Shown here: piece after piece, positions 42,467 to 50,938 of the stretch
Numbering within the stretch: position 1 is the first letter of the stretch
Layout of the letters: every line of letters begins with the position of its first letter
NCBI RefSeq assembly: GCF_003859805.1
Contig: NZ_RQZG01000011.1
Span: 57,375-121,374 of the forward strand
DNA from: Arachnia propionica
GTDB taxonomy: Bacteria; Actinomycetota; Actinomycetes; Propionibacteriales; Propionibacteriaceae
DNA length: 64,000 bases
Reading direction: 5' to 3'
The notes under the pieces: generated by a model
Told to the model about the DNA's origin: nothing
The model's input: only the letters and a program-made list of their open reading frames with translations
Database searches by the model: none
Program-made: the position numbers and the translations under genes

Positions 42467-44176
42467 TCACTCGTAGATCCGGCCGAGCTCCAGCAGCTGG
42501 GCCAGGAGCCGCCACCCCCAGACGACGGTGAGGCCGTGGTCCTCCAGCGCTGCGGCCCCGCACTCCAGCAGGGTGTGGGAGGTCGCGTTGTACCAGGTGT
42601 TGCCGGTCGGTGAGGCCACTCCCCAGCCCACCTCCCCCAGCCGCCCGGCCTCGGCCAGCCGGTGGAGCTCGGCGGCCTGGAAGGCGATCACGGCCAGGGC
42701 CTCGGCGTGCCCCGTCGGGTCCGGTTCCCCGGGCGGCGGGGCCGCTCCGGGCGGCCACTCCAGCTCCGGCGGCTGGGTGATGTGACGCCAGGCCTCGTCC
42801 ATCGGCGGCGCATCCGCGACCAGGGCCGCCTCCAGCAGGGCCAACAGCATCGCCCTGGTCGGGACGCCCGGGCCTACCGCCTCGACCAACGGGTGAAGTG
42901 CCCGAAGCCAGTCGGCACCGTCGCGGTCCGGGTGGGCGGCGGTGAGCGCTGCGATGCCCTCGGCGACCTCCGCCCCGGTGCTGCGCACCCCGTCGCCGGG
43001 CCGCCCATGGGTGCCGAGCAGGGTGACGAGGTCGTCGCGGGTCATCTCACCCAGCCCCATCGCACGACGACCCCCGAAGCTGCGCTCCCAGAACACCGGG
43101 TTGGCGGCGACGGCCTCCAGCACATCCAGCTGGGCGGGGCTGGGCCGGTCCGGGAGGATGCGCCAGGGGTCGTGCTCGGGGTGGGTGGGGAGGCTGATGA
43201 CGATCAGCCACTGCCACGGCCCCAACGCCAGGGAGACGTGATCCATCCGTTGCAGCCACGCGACGACGGCCGGGACCACCCGCTCCAGGGGCGGCTTCAT
43301 CCGACCCAGCTCGTACACGGCCTCCTCGGCCACGGCACAGGAGGCGACGACGGCCTTGACGAGGACGTCGAGGGTGGCTGGATCCGGGCGGCTGAGCGCC
43401 GCGAACCCCCTGACCTCGAGGTCAGGGTGGTCGAGGAGCGGGGTGAGGTCCTCGTCGAGCTCGTGCAGTCGCCACAGCACGTCGATGAGTCCCGGACCCG
43501 GGTCGGCCAGCTGGGCGTCGAGGTCGCGCCGCAGCCCGGCGGTCACCTCCACCCGGGCCTGTTCGGCGCCGGGCAGGGTGAGCCACGGCACCAGGACCTC
43601 GGTGGCGTCGCGGCTGACCTGATCCTTGCCCCGGGTCAGGGGCAGCAGGAGGGCGACGACGTCGGGCACCAGGTCGATCAGGCCCACCACCTGGTTGCGC
43701 CACAGCCTGCGCCACAGTTCCTCGTCGCAGCGGCGTCGGGCCTCCAGGGTGGGGAAACGCTCGGTGCGGATCACCAGCACCTCGTCCACGATCCGGTTCC
43801 ATGCCGCGACGGCGTCGTGGTCGATGGGTTCGCCGGGGCGCACCGGCTCGGTGGGGTCGTCGAGCTCGTCGTGGATGCGACGTCCCAGGTGGCAGAGGTG
43901 CCAGATGAGCTCGTCCTCGAATCCCGCCTGGATCAGGCGTTCGGTGGGCCAGGTGTGCATCGCGTCGACGAGGACCCGGAACGCGGCCGGGGTGCCGAGG
44001 TAGAGATTGCCCTGGTGGAAGAAGGAGGCGTCGAGCAGGTGCTCGGCAGCGATGAGGGCGTCGCGGTCACCGTCGAGGAGTCCTGCGAGGATGGCCACCT
44101 CGCGGGAGGTCACGAACCCGTAGGCGTGGTCGAGGTGGGCCCAGTCGGTGGTCTCCAGGAACTGGCGTGGGTCCAT
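42467..44176 (-). CDS. Hypothetical helical (HEAT-like) protein
   Basis: 569 residues, acidic, with many tryptophans and paired amphipathic helices (for example HPDLEVRGFAALSRPDPATL and AEEAVYELGRMKPPLERVV) that look like HEAT repeats. No signal peptide or membrane helix and no catalytic motif. Similar in style to the truncated 16.3-17.6 kb protein. Possibly a protein-interaction scaffold. Followed at once by a strong hairpin, so it appears monocistronic. Confidence 0.65.
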   Translation of the reverse strand: MDPRQFLETTDWAHLDHAYGFVTSREVAILAGLLDGDRDALIAAEHLLDASFFHQGNLYLGTPAAFRVLVDAMHTWPTERLIQAGFEDELIWHLCHLGRRIHDELDDPTEPVRPGEPIDHDAVAAWNRIVDEVLVIRTERFPTLEARRRCDEELWRRLWRNQVVGLIDLVPDVVALLLPLTRGKDQVSRDATEVLVPWLTLPGAEQARVEVTAGLRRDLDAQLADPGPGLIDVLWRLHELDEDLTPLLDHPDLEVRGFAALSRPDPATLDVLVKAVVASCAVAEEAVYELGRMKPPLERVVPAVVAWLQRMDHVSLALGPWQWLIVISLPTHPEHDPWRILPDRPSPAQLDVLEAVAANPVFWERSFGGRRAMGLGEMTRDDLVTLLGTHGRPGDGVRSTGAEVAEGIAALTAAHPDRDGADWLRALHPLVEAVGPGVPTRAMLLALLEAALVADAPPMDEAWRHITQPPELEWPPGAAPPPGEPDPTGHAEALAVIAFQAAELHRLAEAGRLGEVGWGVASPTGNTWYNATSHTLLECGAAALEDHGLTVVWGWRLLAQLLELGRIYE

Positions 44177-44289
44177 GGCCGGAATCCTACGGGCTGGCCC
44201 GATGCAGATTTTGGAGACGACATGTCTCCAAGTTAGGATGGGTCGGTCGAGTGCGCGGTGAAGGTCTGCGCCCGAGGAGAGGAAGCCCC

Positions 44290-44640
44290 GTGGAAATCCT
44301 GCGCGGAATCGTCGTCATCTGCCATCTCGTGGGCTTCGCCCTGCTGCTCGGCGCCTTCGCGGTCGAGGCGTCCAACCGTCGCCTGCGCATCACACCCGTG
44401 ATGCAGTGGGGCATGGCCCTGGCCCTCGCCACCGGCGTCATCCTGGCCGCCCCGTGGGGTCTCGACGGCCCCCTCAACCACGCCAAGATCGGCATCAAGC
44501 TCGTCGTGCTCATCGTCATCGGTGCCGCCCTCGGGATCGCAGCCGCCAGGCAGAAGCGCAACCAGGAGGTCCCCGCCGCCCTGTTCTGGGCCATCGGTGG
44601 CCTCACCCTCCTCAACGCCGCCATCGCGGTGCTGGTCTGA
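44290..44640 (+). CDS. Small four-helix membrane protein
   Basis: 116 residues from GTG at 44,290 with AGGAGAGGAAG upstream; the longer frame before it is not coding-like. Four hydrophobic segments (about 5-22, 36-53, 65-85, 96-114) with His at HLVGFALLLG in helix 1 and NHAKIGIKL before helix 3. The pattern is like small SirB/YqjF-type membrane proteins common in actinobacteria. Function unknown. Converges with the WD40 gene, 1 bp apart. Confidence 0.75.
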   Translation: MEILRGIVVICHLVGFALLLGAFAVEASNRRLRITPVMQWGMALALATGVILAAPWGLDGPLNHAKIGIKLVVLIVIGAALGIAAARQKRNQEVPAALFWAIGGLTLLNAAIAVLV

Positions 44641-44641
44641 C

Positions 44642-46363
44642 TCACGACCGGAGCACGACCAGGCCGTCGATGAAACCCACCCCCAGGTGAGAGTCGGGGA
44701 GGGTGGACAGGGCCTCCGGCAGCCCCTCGACATCGATGCTGCCCGCAGCCTCACCCTCCCGGGTCCACAGCCTGACCACGGGCTCGCTCCCCGCCGTCGC
44801 GATGAGATCGCCGACGCTGGCCACCAGGGCGACGTCGCCGTCGGGTTCGGGCCGGAACTCGGCCACGAGACGCCACGGCTGGACCTCCCACAGGCGCAGC
44901 CAGCCGTCATCCCCGACGCTCACGAGCTGCTCGCCCAGCCGGGCCAGATCGAGAACCCCACCCTCGTGGGCGTCGAAGGGCTCCCCGACCGCGCAGCCCT
45001 GGTCGAGGGACCACAGCCGGATGCCACCCCACCGTGCGGCGGTCGCGACGAGGTCGCCGGGAAACGCCACGACGCCGTCGTCCCACTGCCCGACCTCGAA
45101 CCGGGCGACCTCCTCCAACCGGGCGCTCCACACCACGGCCTCGCCGTCACCGACGGTGATGTTCCCGTCGTCGGGCAGGGGTGAGCAGTCCTCGATCAGG
45201 CTCCCGGTCGGCTCGGAGGACTCATCCGACGGCGACCCGTCGGTGCCCAACACGACGAGCCGATCCTCCACCGGGACGACATACCGTCCCGCCGCGACGA
45301 CGAGTCCGGCATGCCCGAACGTCGCGCCGATCGCCCGGTCGAGAGGTCGACTCGGGTCCCAGACCCGCACCACCCCACCGCTGTCGATGGAGGCGAGCCG
45401 GGCGCGGGAGTTGGCACCGGTGAAGGCCGTGAGCCCGCGGACCTCCCGATCAGTCCAGGAACGACGACGGCCCCGCAGCACCTGCGGTGCCTGCTCGTTG
45501 AGTGTTGGATCCCAGATGCGGATGTCGGCGGCGTCGCTGCCGGTGGCCAGCCGCAACGCCCCGTCGTCGGTGACGAAGAAGACCGCCGAGCACAGCCCGT
45601 CGGGGACGTCGAGGAGGCCAGGTCCCGTGTCCTCCAGCTCCCGGGAGACCCCGGATGCGAGGTCGTGGACGGCGACGGTGCCGTTGCGGCTCACCGACGC
45701 CAACCGGACCCGCCCGTCGGCGTCGGTGTGGACGGCGGTGGCGGTGACGAGGTCCTCGTGGTCGAAGTCGGGGGCCGGGAGTTCCTCGCCGGTGAGCGGG
45801 TCCCACAGCCGAAGGGTCGAGAAGTCGCGGGTGAGGATCCGGGGGCGGTCCCCGTCGAGGAACGCCGAGGGCTCCGCCAGCCAGTGGCCCGGAGTCTCGA
45901 TGACCCGGAGCTGCTCCCCGGTCCCGGGGTCCCAGATCCGCATCGTGTGGTCGTCGCTGACGGAGGCCAGCCGCGGCCCGTCGGGGCTGGGGAAGGCGAC
46001 GACGCCCGAGATGCAGTAGCCGTGCCCCATGAGCGGTTCGCCGATCCGCTGCCCCGTGCGGGGGTTCCAGATCCACACCGCGTTGTCCGGGGCGTCACCG
46101 ACGGCGGCGATCCGCGGCTCGCCGTCGCTGGTGGTCCACGCGGTGATGGCTCCCATGGTCTCGCCGTACCCGGTGATCGGCTGGCTGACGGCACCGCTTG
46201 CCGGGTCCCAGAGGCGGATCACCTCGTCGTCGCCGCAGGTCGCCAGCAGCAGTCGGCCGTCGGGGACGGTGACGTGCGTGATGGCCTGACCCGAGTCGTC
46301 GTGGGACCCGACGACGGTGTGGGGCGAGACGGGCAGACGGTATCCGATGACCTCCTCAGACAT
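44642..46363 (-). CDS. WD40-repeat beta-propeller protein
   Basis: 573 residues consisting almost entirely of WD40 blades, with repeated endings such as VIRLWDPASG, AVWIWNPRTGQ, TMRIWDPGTGE, TLRLWDPLTGE, DIRIWDPTL, VVRVWDPSR, GIRLWSLDQG and WLRLWEVQPW. About 10-12 blades suggest one large or two propellers. No kinase, TIR or protease domain is attached, no signal peptide. Probably a cytosolic interaction platform. In many actinobacteria similar blades are fused to STAND ATPases or kinases; here the propeller stands alone. Confidence 0.9.
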   Translation of the reverse strand: MSEEVIGYRLPVSPHTVVGSHDDSGQAITHVTVPDGRLLLATCGDDEVIRLWDPASGAVSQPITGYGETMGAITAWTTSDGEPRIAAVGDAPDNAVWIWNPRTGQRIGEPLMGHGYCISGVVAFPSPDGPRLASVSDDHTMRIWDPGTGEQLRVIETPGHWLAEPSAFLDGDRPRILTRDFSTLRLWDPLTGEELPAPDFDHEDLVTATAVHTDADGRVRLASVSRNGTVAVHDLASGVSRELEDTGPGLLDVPDGLCSAVFFVTDDGALRLATGSDAADIRIWDPTLNEQAPQVLRGRRRSWTDREVRGLTAFTGANSRARLASIDSGGVVRVWDPSRPLDRAIGATFGHAGLVVAAGRYVVPVEDRLVVLGTDGSPSDESSEPTGSLIEDCSPLPDDGNITVGDGEAVVWSARLEEVARFEVGQWDDGVVAFPGDLVATAARWGGIRLWSLDQGCAVGEPFDAHEGGVLDLARLGEQLVSVGDDGWLRLWEVQPWRLVAEFRPEPDGDVALVASVGDLIATAGSEPVVRLWTREGEAAGSIDVEGLPEALSTLPDSHLGVGFIDGLVVLRS

Positions 46364-46420
46364 GCGGGAAGTCTACGGTCCGCATCCACCCTGCTTCCCC
46401 ATTGCTCCCCAGCAGGGTTC

Positions 46421-46637
46421 GCCTGCCTTGGACACGGTTTGCCTGCCTTGGACGCTGTTCGCCTGTCCTCGGTGCGGTTCGCCTGTCTTGGGCACGGTTC
46501 GCCTGTCTTGGGCACGGTTCGCCTGCCTAAAATCGAATTGCCTGTCCAATAAGACAGGCAATTCGAAACAAGACAGGCACTTCCCCCTCAAGGCAGGCAA
46601 ACCCGTCACAAGGCAGGTGAAACCATCCAAAGCAGGC
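46421..46637. repeat. 20-bp-period convergent repeat array, copy 4 (largest)
   Basis: Forward units begin at 46,421, 46,441, 46,461, 46,481, 46,501 and 46,521 (two adjacent ones are identical, GCCTGTCTTGGGCACGGTTC). The central palindrome GCCTGTC-CAATAA-GACAGGC is 46,540-46,559, and inverted units follow at about 46,572, 46,592, 46,612 and 46,632. The core equals copy 1. It lies between two divergent genes (46,363 and 46,964). Confidence 0.93.
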
Positions 46638-46770
46638 GAAACCAGGTCCTCAGACAGAGGCGCGGAGGTGAGCACGAACCGCCGGGCCGCCTTGACTGAA
46701 TCGTTTCAATCAAGCTCTCAGGGAAGCAGAACGGCGATTCGTGCCTGTTGGGGCCAGGATCGACGACGCC

Positions 46771-46887
46771 GATCGGGAGGGTGGGACCACATCCGGGAAC
46801 AACGACGCCGGCCGAGAGGGTGAGACCACATCCGGCAACGACGACGCCGGCCGAGAGGGTGAGACCACATCCGGCAACGACGACGGC
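46771..46887. repeat. 39-bp tandem repeat, about three units
   Basis: Unit GCCGAGAGGGTGAGACCACA plus TCCGGCAACGACGACGCCG: one exact copy at 46,811-46,849, a nearly full second copy after it, and a degenerate first copy from 46,771. The unit is 13 codons long and keeps several frames open, but no start or ribosome-binding site supports coding. It lies 75 bp upstream of the nucleotide-sugar dehydrogenase start, so it could affect that promoter. Confidence 0.75.
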
Positions 46888-46963
46888 AGAACCAGAACCG
46901 AGGAACACCCGCCAGAATGCATGGGTAGACTCAGGCCAGCATCACGTAGGGAAGGAAACAGTC

Positions 46964-48256
46964 GTGAAGATCGCTGTCATCGCGATGGGCAAGATCGGCC
47001 TGCCGCTGGCCGTCCAGTTCGCCGACATGGGCCACGAGGTCATCGGCGTGGACGTGCAGCAGAGCGTCGTCGACAAGGTCAACGCCGGCCAGGAGCCCTT
47101 CCCCGGCGAGGCCCACCTGCAGGAGAAGCTCTCCCAGCTGGTGCCCGCCGGCCGACTTCGCGCCACCACCGACTACTCGCAGGCCATTCCCGGCGTCGAC
47201 GCGATCGTCATCGTCGTGCCACTGTTCGTCAACGACGAGACCTGGCAGCCCGACTTCGGCTGGATGGAGGCCGCCACCCGTTCCTTCTCCGAGCACCTCA
47301 CCCCCGGCACCCTGGTCTCCTACGAGACGACGCTGCCCGTCGGCACCACCCGCAACCGCTGGAAGCCGATGATCGAGGAGATCTCGGGACTGACCGAGGG
47401 CAAGGACTTCCACCTCGTGTTCTCCCCCGAGCGGGTCCTGACCGGCCGCGTCTTCGAGGACCTGAGGAAGTACCCGAAGCTCGTCGGCGGCCTCAGCCCC
47501 GAGGGCACGCGCAAGGGCATCGAGTTCTACGAGCAGGTGCTGACCTTCGACGAGCGCCCCGACCTGCCGCAGGGCAACGGCGTGTGGGACATGGGCACCG
47601 CCGAGGCCGCCGAGATGGCCAAGCTCGCCGAGACCACCTACCGCGACGTCAACATCGGGCTCGCCAACCAGTTCGGCAAGTTCGCCGCCGCCCACGGCAT
47701 CGACGTCCACAAGGTCATCGACGCCTCCAACTCGCAGCCCTACAGCCACATCCACCGGCCCGGCATCGCGGTGGGTGGCCACTGCATCCCCGTCTACCCG
47801 CGCCTGTACCTCTACACCGACCCGGACGCCACCATCGTGCGCACCGCCCGCGAGGCCAACATGACGATGCCGGAGTACGCCATCGCGCTGGCCGAGGGGG
47901 CCGTCGGTGACCTCACGGACAAGCGCGTCGTCGTGCTCGGCGCCTCCTACCGGGGCCGGGTCAAGGAGACCGCCTTCTCCGGGGTCTTCCCCACCGTCGA
48001 GGCATTGCAGGCCCGCGGTGCCAAGGTCACCGTCCACGACCCGATGTTCACCGACGACGAGCTCAGCTCCCACGGTTTCACCGCCCACCACCTGGGCGAT
48101 GGCGTGGACGTGGCGATCCTGCAGGCCGACCACCCCGAGTACCAGCAGCTCACCCCCGCCGACCTGCCCGGCGTGCAGGTGATCGTCGACGGCCGGGGCT
48201 GCCTCGACCAGGAGGCCTTCAAGAGTGTGAAGTTCTTCCGCATCGGGCAGGGCTGA
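46964..48256 (+). CDS. UDP-glucose/UDP-ManNAc-type nucleotide-sugar dehydrogenase
   Basis: 430 residues from GTG at 46,964 (AGGGAAGGAAA upstream); the frame is open further up only through the tandem repeat. NAD-binding start VKIAVIAMGKIGLPLAVQFA, middle helix MAKLAETTYRDVNIGLANQF, catalytic Cys in VGGHCIPVYP, and C-terminal GASYRGRVKETAFSG. The family oxidises the C6 hydroxyl of an NDP-sugar to a uronic acid with two NAD+. The sequence has the WecC-type middle, so UDP-ManNAc is as likely as UDP-glucose. First gene of the glycan locus. Confidence 0.9.
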   Translation: MKIAVIAMGKIGLPLAVQFADMGHEVIGVDVQQSVVDKVNAGQEPFPGEAHLQEKLSQLVPAGRLRATTDYSQAIPGVDAIVIVVPLFVNDETWQPDFGWMEAATRSFSEHLTPGTLVSYETTLPVGTTRNRWKPMIEEISGLTEGKDFHLVFSPERVLTGRVFEDLRKYPKLVGGLSPEGTRKGIEFYEQVLTFDERPDLPQGNGVWDMGTAEAAEMAKLAETTYRDVNIGLANQFGKFAAAHGIDVHKVIDASNSQPYSHIHRPGIAVGGHCIPVYPRLYLYTDPDATIVRTAREANMTMPEYAIALAEGAVGDLTDKRVVVLGASYRGRVKETAFSGVFPTVEALQARGAKVTVHDPMFTDDELSSHGFTAHHLGDGVDVAILQADHPEYQQLTPADLPGVQVIVDGRGCLDQEAFKSVKFFRIGQG

Positions 48257-48264
48257 ACCACCGG

Positions 48265-48284
48265 CTGAGGCTCCGGGGCCTCAG
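48265..48284. terminator. Bidirectional hairpin between convergent genes
   Basis: CTGAGGC (48,265-48,271) pairs with GCCTCAG (48,278-48,284) around TCCGGG, directly after the dehydrogenase stop and touching the stop of the opposing gene. Short but GC-rich; no T-tract. Confidence 0.45.
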
Positions 48285-48697
48285 GGTGTGATCGACGGCG
48301 GGGCCGCATCGGCCTGCAGCCGGACCAGGTGCTCGTTGACGGCGGCGAGCAGTTCGGCGGTCTCCGTGTCCAGTGCCTTGAGTGCCTTCCGGCGGGCGGC
48401 TCCGGTGTTGCCGTGCCACGCCAGGTCGCTCCTCATCCGCAGTGCCTGCGCCTGACGGCGCCACATCGCAGGCTCCGTGGCCTCGGCTTCGATCTCGGCA
48501 ACGGCATCGGCGGCGACGTCGATGGCGTTGATCCTGGCCTCGACCCGTTCCTTCGGGCTCGCGGCCTTCTTGAACTTCGCGATCGCGGCGTCAATGCCTC
48601 TGCGCAGTTCCGGGTTCTCACGAAACTCCTTCAGCAACGCGACGGTGGTGACCACGACAGGAGTTGTGGCCTTGACGAAGGTGGAGAACTTGCCCAT
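48281..48697 (-). CDS. Conserved-looking small cytosolic protein
   Basis: 138 residues, helical and charged: KFKKAASPKERVEARINAID and AIDVAADAVAEIEAEATE, then AWHGNTGAARRKALKALDTE. This composition resembles a small actinobacterial DUF with a helical hairpin and a central SPKERVE..; I cannot name it firmly. No signal peptide or membrane helix. Convergent with the sugar dehydrogenase and divergent from the next glycosyltransferase. Confidence 0.6.
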   Translation of the reverse strand: MGKFSTFVKATTPVVVTTVALLKEFRENPELRRGIDAAIAKFKKAASPKERVEARINAIDVAADAVAEIEAEATEPAMWRRQAQALRMRSDLAWHGNTGAARRKALKALDTETAELLAAVNEHLVRLQADAAPPSITP

Positions 48698-48834
48698 GCC
48701 CCCAGTCTAGGAGCGCTGCCGGATCGGGATAGGGTTGGCGGGACTGCTGGCCCCGGAACCCGGGACCCAGCCGTCGACCATCGTGACGGGTGCACCGGCA
48801 GCCCGGCTGTCGTGGACCAGAGAAAGGACCAGTG

Positions 48835-49923
48835 ATGCGCGTCGTTCACCTCAGCAGCGTCCACGACATCACCGACACCCGCGTCACCCACAAGGAGTGC
48901 GGGGGGCTCGCCGAGGCCGGGTACGACGTGGCGCTCATCAACACCCACGACGGCGACACCACCGTCGCGGGGGTTCCCGTGATCGGGCTCGGTGCGCCCC
49001 GCAACCGCCTCCACCGGATGTTGGTCAAGACCTGGGCGATCTTCCGCCGAGCGCTGAAGGAGAAGGCCGATGTCTATCACTTCCACGACCCCGAGCTGAT
49101 GGGGGTCGGGCTGGCGCTTCGGCTGTGTGGCAGGAAGGTGGTCTACGACGTCCACGAGGACGTGCCGCTGCAGATCATGAACAAGACCTGGATCCCGGGC
49201 TGGGCGAAGCGACCGCTCGCCGGAATCGTGACGGTGCTGGAAGGGCTCTCCGGGCGGCTGCTCAGCGGGATCGTCGCCGCCACCCCGTCGATCGCGGCGA
49301 AGTTCCCGGCGAACAAGACGGTGGTGGTGCAGAACTTCCCGGAGAAGGGCCTGGCCACGGAGCGCAACGAGACCCCCTTCGAGGAGCGCAGCCACGCGTT
49401 CATCTACGTCGGCGGGCTCTCGGTGCAGCAGGGGCTGTTCGAGATGCTGGAGGCCGTCGCCCGGCTGCCCGAGAACCAGCGCGGCTGGGTCGCGGGGAAG
49501 TTCAAGCACGAGCGGGAACGCGCCGAGGCCCACCCCGGCTGGAGCCACGTCGAGTACGCGGGCCTGGTGCAGCGTGGGCAGATCGTCGCCGGGCTGCGCG
49601 ACGCGCAGGTCGGGATCGTGCTGGACCACCCGATCAGCAACTACGTGGAGGGTTACTCCACCAAGATGTTCGAGTACATGGCCTGCGGCCTGCCGGTGCT
49701 GTGCTCCGACTTCCGGCTGTGGCAGGAGATCATCGGGGAGGCCGACTGCGGCATCACCGTCGATCCCTTCGACACCGACGCCGCGGCCGCGGCCCTGCAG
49801 CGGCTGCTGTCCGACCCGCAGGAGGCGGCCCGGATGGGCGAGAACGGCCGCCAGGCCATCCTGAGCCGCTACAACTGGGACGTCGAGTTCGAGAAGCTGC
49901 TGGGGCTGTACGAGCGGCTCTGA
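48835..49923 (+). CDS. GT4 family glycosyltransferase
   Basis: 362 residues from ATG at 48,835 (AAAGGACC upstream). N-terminal MRVVHLSSVHDITDTRVTHK and VYHFHDPELMGVGLAL (HDPE motif of the wall-glycan GT4 subgroup); C-terminal FIYVGGLSVQQGLFEMLEAV and EGYSTKMFEYMACGLPVLCS, the donor-binding E-x7-E region. Cytosolic face of the membrane. Probably adds a sugar to a lipid-linked glycan. Confidence 0.88.
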   Translation: MRVVHLSSVHDITDTRVTHKECGGLAEAGYDVALINTHDGDTTVAGVPVIGLGAPRNRLHRMLVKTWAIFRRALKEKADVYHFHDPELMGVGLALRLCGRKVVYDVHEDVPLQIMNKTWIPGWAKRPLAGIVTVLEGLSGRLLSGIVAATPSIAAKFPANKTVVVQNFPEKGLATERNETPFEERSHAFIYVGGLSVQQGLFEMLEAVARLPENQRGWVAGKFKHERERAEAHPGWSHVEYAGLVQRGQIVAGLRDAQVGIVLDHPISNYVEGYSTKMFEYMACGLPVLCSDFRLWQEIIGEADCGITVDPFDTDAAAAALQRLLSDPQEAARMGENGRQAILSRYNWDVEFEKLLGLYERL

Positions 49924-49925
49924 GC

Positions 49926-50195
49926 TCAGCCGGTCGAGGTCAGGCCTTCGAGGGCCTGGCCCACCGCGCGACGGAGGAACTGGGACCGCGACTCCCCCAG
50001 CCGGTCAGCAGCGTCGTCGACAGCACGGATGCGGGAGGCCCCGAGCCGGAACGAGATGGTCTCGAATTCCTCGTCGTGGAGCCGTGGCCGACCCGGGATG
50101 GGGGTTGACGTGTGTCCCGGCCACGTTCCAGCCTCGTGCTGAGCTGCGATCTCCTCCAGCTCGTCCTCGGTCAACTCGACGTCGTGACCAGTCAT
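49926..50195 (-). CDS. Ribbon-helix-helix antitoxin-like protein
   Basis: 89 residues from ATG at 50,195 (AAGGAG upstream; the ATG 6 nt earlier lies too close to it). Acidic N-terminal helix VELTEDELEEIAAQHEAG, then a CopG/RHH-type C-terminus ETISFRLGASRIRAVDDAAD followed by RLGESRSQFLRRAVGQAL. The layout is that of antitoxins paired with RelE/PIN/BrnT toxins, but no toxin-like frame adjoins it. It may be an orphan antitoxin or a plain repressor. Confidence 0.65.
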   Translation of the reverse strand: MTGHDVELTEDELEEIAAQHEAGTWPGHTSTPIPGRPRLHDEEFETISFRLGASRIRAVDDAADRLGESRSQFLRRAVGQALEGLTSTG

Positions 50196-50230
50196 CCTCA
50201 TCTCCTTTCGGCCCCGAACCCGGGCGGGGA

Positions 50231-50911
50231 TCAGCCCGGGCGGGTCCACTCAATCGTGTGGCGGAAGGCAACACGTCTTCGCAGTCTCGCTCCCGGCATC
50301 ACACGGGCAAGGGCACGACGCAGTTCCGCGACCCCGAGGGCGGGCTCACGCGTCGGCACGGAGTCCGGCACCGCCTCATGCCGCGGACGGGGATGCCTGA
50401 GCAGACCGATCACGGGGTTGGTCACGGCGGAGGCGAGGTCCCAGACGTGGTCGACGGGGGTCCGCGTGGCGGCCAACCCAACGGCCAGGAAGCGGCCGCC
50501 GGGGACGAGGAGTTCCCTGACCCGCCAGAGCGCCTGCTCGACGTCGAGATGGTGCAACACCGCCACCATGCAGACGAGGTCCAACCCCGGAGGCAGATCG
50601 GCCAACGGCGTCGACGTGACCGCGACGTTCGACAACGCCTCGGTTCGCTGCGACGCCTCCGCCAGCATCGCTTTGTCGACATCGGTGCCCGTCACGTGCT
50701 CGAAATGCGGGGCCAACGTCACGAGCAGCTTCCCCTGACCACAGCCGACATCGACGGCACGCTTCCTTCCCGACGGCAGGTTCCGCAGGATCCATGGGTG
50801 GAAGTACTCGTTGTGGCTCCAGGGGTGTCGGGCATTGAACTCCCGCAGCCTTTCCGCGACACCCAAGACCAGCTCCTTCCCACCCACCAGCGATTCTGCA
50901 TGACGATGCAC
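50231..50911 (-). CDS. Class I SAM-dependent methyltransferase
   Basis: 226 residues. Motif I AVDVGCGQGKLL at about 52-63, acidic residue GTDVDKAML, then LDLVCMVAVLHHLD (motif IV) and LVPGGRFLAVG. Ubie/COQ5-like small-molecule group. Target unknown; it could be a sugar or quinone. Immediately downstream of the SDR gene on the same strand, 27 bp apart, so possibly co-transcribed. Confidence 0.85.
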   Translation of the reverse strand: MHRHAESLVGGKELVLGVAERLREFNARHPWSHNEYFHPWILRNLPSGRKRAVDVGCGQGKLLVTLAPHFEHVTGTDVDKAMLAEASQRTEALSNVAVTSTPLADLPPGLDLVCMVAVLHHLDVEQALWRVRELLVPGGRFLAVGLAATRTPVDHVWDLASAVTNPVIGLLRHPRPRHEAVPDSVPTREPALGVAELRRALARVMPGARLRRRVAFRHTIEWTRPG

Positions 50912-50938
50912 CCATGATGCGCGTCGTGGCGCCTCCCG

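Noticed and set aside
46421..46637. CRISPR array
   Set aside because: The repeats are contiguous with only short degenerate bases between, invert at the centre, and no cas gene is present.
49926..50195. Complete toxin-antitoxin module
   Set aside because: Only the RHH antitoxin-like protein is there; neighbours are a methyltransferase and a glycosyltransferase, and no small toxin-like frame adjoins it.
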